Shown here piece after piece: positions 59,111 to 64,000 of a stretch of 64,000 nucleotides of DNA. The position numbers were made by a program, and so were the translations under genes. Positions within the stretch are counted from its first letter, which is position 1; every line of letters starts with the position of its first letter. The notes beneath the pieces are model-generated. The model was not told where the DNA came from and did not search any database. It saw nothing but the letters and a program-made list of their open reading frames with translations. Origin of the DNA: Berberis thunbergii (Eukaryota > Streptophyta > Magnoliopsida > Ranunculales > Berberidaceae); the NCBI GenBank assembly GCA_003290165.1, contig QNQO01000222.1:62001-126000 (forward strand), read 5' to 3'.

Positions 59111-59314
59111 ACACGTATGTGTTTAACATTGTTGATATTGTATAAGAGACTCTCTATTTGTATTTTTTGATCTCACTAATGAAATTGTTTTCTTTGCCCT
59201 ATAGTCGTAAGCAAACTTGGAAAACCACGTTAAATCACTTTGTGTGGTACATGTTATTTAATAATTCATTTACTTTACATTACTTTGATTATGCTTTGAA
59301 TTTTTTACTTTCTA

Positions 59315-60332
59315 TTGCGATTAGGGGCGGGCATCCCATCCCGCAATACCGATCTCGTCCCAATTTTTTGGGTCTTATTGGGATTGATCAATCCCATCCT
59401 GATCCCATCTCGTCCCAATCTAAAGTGGGATGGGATCGGGATGAAGATTTTTAATCCCGACCATCTTGTCCCGTCCCAAATTGAATTTTTTAATTTTTTT
59501 TTTTAATTGTGGGTTAGTTTGCAAACTCCTATGCATCCAAAGAACTTGAATGGTATCTCAAGGGATGAAACTAGTGTCTCTCCTATAGATGTCATTCAAT
59601 CATTCTCTGAAAGAAGGGGATCAGCGTACCTTGTTTATTTTATAGTTCATTAAAAATAGTCACAATCTTTTGTTGGCAATCTATTTTTATACTGGTGGTC
59701 TTTACAATGTACGTACCATTTTCATGGAAATGAGGTTTCATGTCCTCAGAATATCCTATACGAAAACGTTGACATTCATCAAAGGACTGGGATCGGTACC
59801 TTCCACAATTTCTCAGTTCCTAAATGCCGTACATGGTTTCAAAATATTCAATGTCTAGTGATTTTTCTGTACGGGTGATTTTTTCAATGCACGAACCATT
59901 TCTCATGGATCCAAACTCTAATGTTCCACCAAATATTCCATAGCACACCATTAAACGAAAATTCTACATTCAGCTAAAAGTCAGTGGCATCAAATTACCA
60001 CCACATCATACATTATATCAGGTGCCTAGTGAAATAATACTTGATGAAGGCCAATTCTCCACTTTATAATCTATAATTGTGGCAAAGTTATCTGAACTTG
60101 ACTAATAAAGCCAGCAACCTTCGTCAATTTTCCACTTTATAGTCTATTATTGTGGCCTAGTTTTGAGTAGTAATTTGTATTTTTCTCTATGTACAAATTA
60201 AAACATGCTAGTCCTGTCCCGAACCCTTTGTATTGGACGAGGTCGGATGAGATCTATTCCGTCCCAATTCCGAATGAAGGGGATGGGATAGGGATGAGGT
60301 CCATCCCATCCGGCACCCACCCCTAATCGCAA
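59315..60332. mobile_element. Non-autonomous DNA transposon, about 1018 bp, in the RAD1 promoter region
   Basis: Inverted ends are TTGCGATTAGGGGCGGG on the left and CCCACCCCTAATCGCAA on the right. A CTA trinucleotide flanks both (59312-59314, 60333-60335). Subterminal GGGATGGGAT/CCCATCCC motifs are dense on both sides, a common pattern of plant hAT-type elements whose ends read TAGGGGYGGG. However, the flanks do not give an 8-bp direct repeat, so the superfamily is unresolved. No transposase is encoded. Confidence 0.65.
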
Positions 60333-60464
60333 CTATGAATTGTCTGCAGCATCGGTTGTGCCTTTGCTAGTAGCACTAGGAATAACCTTCTGTCGCATTC
60401 ACACTTTTTGAGCACTCACCCTCTCTTTACATTTGGGAGACCTCATTTGACTTTGGCGGGAAAG

Positions 60465-60575
60465 ATGAGCTCATCGGCGTACAGAGCATCGGACTCACCT
60501 GATCTAGTGTGTCAACTCGACAACGTCCAAGGCATGGTCGATGCTCTCTCCTCCGTCCGATGGAGGCGTCATCAG
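60465..60575 (+). CDS. RAD1: RAD1 exon 1
   Basis: It has 37 codons from the ATG to VRWRRHQ and starts the N-terminal PCNA-like fold. It ends at donor CAG|GTCCGT. Confidence 0.95.
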
Positions 60576-61055
60576 GTCCGTCCCGCCACTCTCCGCCTCC
60601 TCTTCACTCTTCCCCGTGTCTTCCTTTAAACTTCACTCAACATCGAACACCTTCGCTCTCTAGGGTTTCTAATTCACACTTTCTTATCTCTCCAATCAGG
60701 ACGCTGTGCTTGAGCTCTCCGAACACGGGATCGTATTGATCGTCGAAGAATCCGGTTGTCTTCAAGCCAAAGTTTATCTGAAACGAGAGGTACTTTACTT
60801 ATTCATTTTTAAGTCAAGAATTTCTTCAAAAATCTTGTCTGTTGTTCAATTCAGTACTTAAGGTACATTGATTGATTTAATATCTCTCAAAATTTTGTAG
60901 CTTTTTGTTAGCTATGAATACAATGCTGAGGATCGTCCTCGTTTTGGAGTGAGTTTAGGCCTCTTTGTTGATAGCTTGAACTCTTTCTCACTTCCTGGGC
61001 ATGCTACCACCATTGAAATTCGGTATCCGGGTCCTGATATGCAGCTCCTTTTCAA
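60465..61055 (+). CDS. RAD1: RAD1, 9-1-1 checkpoint clamp subunit; exons 1-3 (partial)
   Basis: Exons are 60465-60575 (37 codons), 60700-60789 (30 codons) and 60901-61055 (51 codons plus 2 bases), with donors CAG|GTCCGT, GAG|GTACTT and CAA|GTAGGT and acceptors ATCAG, TTGTAG. The joined 118 residues read LVCQLDNVQGMVDAL, DAVLELSEHGIVLIVEESGCLQAK, RFGVSLGLFVDSLNSF and IEIRYPGPDMQLLFK, closely matching plant RAD1. RAD1 is a PCNA-like subunit that forms the 9-1-1 ring with RAD9 and HUS1, which loads at DNA damage and activates checkpoint signalling. The start is the ATG at 60465. The rest of the gene (about 180 residues) is beyond a long intron and outside the window. The third donor overlaps a TAG, so correct splicing is needed. 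Confidence 0.95.
60700..60789 (+). CDS. RAD1: RAD1 exon 2
   Basis: It has 30 codons, DAVLELSEHGIVLIVEES to KRE, in phase 0 at both ends. Acceptor is CCAATCAG and donor GAG|GTACTT. Confidence 0.95.
60901..61055 (+). CDS. RAD1: RAD1 exon 3
   Basis: It has 51 codons plus two bases, LFVSYEYNAEDRPRFGVSLG to PDMQLLF and the split Lys. The donor AA|GTAGGT is chosen because it preserves the conserved Lys-Ser junction of plant RAD1. Confidence 0.92.
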
Positions 61056-63016
61056 GTAGGTATCGTTCTATGTGTCTCAGTTTGGTTTCTAGTTTTGTTT
61101 GCATTGCTAATAAAAATGGAAATTATAATTGAAATGAGTGTTAGTTGATATGTGATTTTCATTTGGGAATTTTACGATTCAGATGTATCTCTATCGGACT
61201 TGTTGTGATTGGGGATTTTACAGATTGAGCTGGCTTGTTGTGTATTCTATATTTGAGTCAAAATTCAGTTTGGATCATGGTTTATACATATTCTTGTCCC
61301 AATTTCAATTTTGTTTTAGTTTGGAGATTTTGATCAATCACTCAACATCTGTGTAAATGAGATACAAATAGAGAAGAATGTGCGATGCAAAAATGTGCTC
61401 AATGTGAAACAAGATTTTGCGAACACTTTTTTTTTAGGCTGTGCTTGGTTCAAGAGAGAGAGAGAAACGGAAATATATTAATCAATGTCTGCTAGCTTAG
61501 TTGGTAAGACTTGTCAATTACTAGTCCAGTGTTCATAAAAACGATGATTTCCTTCCAACTAAGCTTTTATAGATAAATTTAAAGATAAATGAAAGTATGC
61601 TTTGAGAAACATCATTAGTGCTTCCACCTTAAGAAAATAATTTTCCCACTCGGTAAAAAACATGAGGTAGAGCTCATTATCAGGTTACACAAATAGAATC
61701 TTCTCCAAACGAAACTGTTGCCAACTAAATAACAAAACTGTGGCATCCACAATGCAACCATTCACCTCCAAGTAATCCCTTCAAAGTGCAACATTTTCCG
61801 CCCTGGCCATCTAACAAACAGAAAATGAAATGAGATTCCAAAGATCCCTTCTTTGGGGGGTATTAGAACAAGTCTTCACGCAAAGAAAAGGCCCCTGCCA
61901 TATTTGGGTTACCCATTCAACGCCAATTCAATCACATTACTGGCCATTGTTGCTTGATATTTGCTAGACTGCAATTAATATGATGTTCTTCTCTGCTAAT
62001 GAAATTTCATGCAGTTGAATGTTTCCTCTGGATTTGTTCTTATGGGCATTTGGCACGAAAGGGACATTGGCTATATTACTGTGTTTCCTATAAAACACTA
62101 TATTCTCTAAACTGTATAAAGCTCAATCTTAACAAATGAGGATGTTGTGTTTAATTCACTTTTTTCCTTTTGGGATTGTGATTTTCATATATCTAATCCC
62201 AGTAATGCAATTGCATGATGTGGTCTTTGTTAATAAACTCAAAGAAAAGTGGTGATAATGCAATAAGCCGAACAAACCCTTAAGTTGGAAAGCGGGAATG
62301 GTTACAGAAGTAAGGAATTCTAGGAAAAGTGTGACAAGAGAAATGTTCTTGTCATCTGTGTGGCTAGGACTTGTTTGCTTGTTTTATGCTTTCTATGTTT
62401 TCAATTTTCACATATGGTTGCAAGTTGGGCGGGTTGGAAGGTCTGACCATGACCAATCCACTAGTTGCACATTTTGCTGTGTCCTACCAAGCTCGACCTT
62501 GGTTGCCTTCAAGTTGCCCATGACAACTGAACTTGAGGTTGATTTCCCAACCAGTCAAATTGGTCGGGTTGGTCATTCGCCCTGTTTTCCCACAATCAAT
62601 ACAGACTTCAGGTTTGATAAATTGTTGCCATGTCCTACCAGAACCCAAAGTAGGGTTGCCCTTCTTGTTTGGATTTCGGTCTGAACAAGTTCAACCTCTG
62701 CCCCCTCCACCCCCCCAAAAAAAAAAAAAAAAAGTTACAGCCCTAGTTACATAAATCAACATATTCATTGGTTGCACCTGCCAAAATTGGAATTTAAATA
62801 GTATCATACATTGACTTAGACTAGCTCCTTTAGGTTTGAGTCTCTCTGCCGCCATACTCTTCACCCCACAGCTTATATTTCCTACAAAAAATAATTATTT
62901 TGATCCTTAACCTTCCCTTTATTTGTTATTCGTTGGGAGGGTCACTCTTAACAAAGTTCTAATTTCTAACCATAAAGAATCTAAATTTTAGAGAAAAATA
63001 TAATAATAGTAATTGA
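61056..63016 (+). other. RAD1: RAD1 intron 3, no further exon recognised
   Basis: I looked for the next RAD1 segment (SVDTLNSC-like) and did not find it. The stretch holds AT-rich DNA, a (GA)n run near 61458 and a C-run/A-run near 62700. The intron continues through the LTR to the window end. Confidence 0.6.
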
Positions 63017-63695
63017 TGTAGTCAATTCCTGCTCTCATTTTTCGCCTTAATGTAAACTTGCACAGGGAACGACGTCAGTCAAAGATCACCGTGTGGCGGC
63101 CGATGACACTCCAATGTTTAAGTAAGATAAGGCTTAAAGCTGTAAATTTAGTTTCTGTAGTGTACCTTTGTTCATCGACCTTATCTCCCTTTTACAGTGC
63201 GAGAGTCTTTGTTCGGCTAGGCCTTTGGTGGCGTAGTTTAGGGAAAGAGATCTTGCTAGAGATCTTTCTTTTTTGGGAGCTATCCATGTAGAGAAGATTC
63301 CCTACACGACTTGTGCTCCTAGATCTGCGAGAAAGATTTCCCTTTCAGAGTGTTGTCCATGAAGGGAAGTTTTCTGCCTGACTCTGGTATTTGTTTCCTA
63401 CTTGAAACCAATGTATTACTGGCCTGCCTGTCGTAGGTTGATCCCCCAGATACTTGCCTTATCAGGACTTACTCTTGCCTTATCAGGGCTTATGAGTATT
63501 GGGCTTGATCGTGCGACGTGTAGGCTTTGTAGCACTTTGCAATTTGGGTCCGACATTTTGGATTCTGTCAATAGTGGGCTTAGTGTTGTCTTAGCCTTGC
63601 AGGATTGGGCGTGCATCAGGCTGTTTTGTTCTATTTGACGAGATTATCATGAAACGTGTATGATGTTAATTAGATAACGGTTTGATATATCATCA
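63017..63695 (-). repeat. 3' LTR of a Tat-like element in antisense, 679 bp
   Basis: On minus it begins TGATGATATATC and ends TTGACTACA. It is the reverse complement relative of the element B LTR (48170-48843). On minus a polypurine tract CTCAGGGGGAGTAGC (63710-63696) immediately precedes it, so this is a 3' LTR and the element body lies to the right. The first five flanking bases on the two sides do not match, which rules out a simple solo LTR. Confidence 0.82.
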
Positions 63696-64000
63696 GCTAC
63701 TCCCCCTGAGTTGGTAGGCCAACTCATCGGTCCACCAAGTCATTTCATGAAGCAATTGTGTAGTCATGATGATTGAGTCTGAATCATTTCCTCGAGTGGC
63801 GAGCTTCATTAATTGGGTGTGTCTGCTCAAAATAGAAAAAAGGCGGGAGTTTTACTTTCTATATAGATCTCATCTTTGCAAAGTTTAGCTTCTTTGCTCT
63901 TTCGATCTTAGAGACTTTGGTTTGTCATACCGCTTTTCGTTCTTATGACTTTGCTCAACTTTCGTATTCGAAAACTTGTTCGATCTTTCATGGTGGGCCT
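63696..64000 (-). mobile_element. Internal 3' region of the right-edge Tat-like element (partial)
   Basis: The stretch begins with the polypurine tract and continues to the window end without recognisable coding sequence. By analogy with elements A and B it should be the region between the antisense ORF and the 3' LTR. Confidence 0.6.

Noticed and set aside
61485..61560. tRNA-like A box GCTAGCTTAGTTGG in RAD1 intron 3
   Set aside because: No B box follows at the right distance, so a tRNA or SINE head is not supported.
63017..63695. Solo LTR in RAD1 intron
   Set aside because: The flanking five bases differ and a polypurine tract adjoins, so it is the 3' LTR of a longer element.

Overview
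The window looks like nuclear DNA of a flowering plant, probably a eudicot. Two intron-containing plant genes sit at its edges. About 54 kb of degenerate, nested transposable elements lies between them. I see no bacterial, organellar or viral gene organisation, and I cannot name the species. All calls rest on reading translated motifs, splice sites, LTR termini and repeats by eye; no database search was run.

Left edge (1-6.6 kb): on the minus strand, the 5' half of a three-RRM hnRNP-Q/R-type gene resembling Arabidopsis LIF2 (LHP1-interacting factor 2). Five coding exons join in frame. A leader intron is inferred, and a 1120-bp hAT-like element with an 8-bp target duplication sits in intron 4. 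From 7.1 to 9.5 kb is a decayed Mutator-like (MULE) transposase. It is followed by a tRNA-derived SINE (minus strand) and a roughly 300-bp-period array of alternating inverted repeats (10.3-11.7 kb).

From 12.0 to 27.6 kb lies a Ty3/gypsy element of Tat-lineage type (element A). It is split by a minus-strand Athila-type element (14499-24396) whose gag-pol is interrupted by only three visible lesions. One deletion at 14498/14499 appears to have removed both the middle of element A and part of the Athila 3' LTR. Element A ends in a 179-bp tandem repeat array and a degenerate antisense coiled-coil ORF.

From 27.8 to 34.1 kb are two convergent degenerate genes: a plant mobile domain (PMD/MAIN-like) gene on plus and a MULE transposase with an OTU protease-like tail on minus. 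A LINE tail follows. From 36.4 to 42.4 kb is a structurally complete chromodomain Ty3/gypsy element (chromovirus). It has two 650-bp LTRs differing at about 16 sites and LTRs rich in heat-shock-element-like motifs, but a frameshift and a stop codon disable it. A 302-bp palindromic MITE follows.

From 43.3 to 57.6 kb are two more Tat-like elements (C and B) related to A, separated by an Athila fragment. Element B repeats the layout of A: gag, protease, a related 178-bp tandem array, then an antisense coiled-coil ORF. A weak copia-like LTR and a 1.0-kb TIR element follow. The TIR element stops about 130 bp before the ATG of the right-hand gene.

Right edge (60.4-64 kb): exons 1-3 of RAD1, the 9-1-1 checkpoint clamp subunit, on plus. 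Its third intron holds the 3' LTR of another Tat-like element in antisense, which runs out of the window. The two host genes have unrelated jobs; everything between them is explained by repeated insertion, nesting and deletion of transposons.
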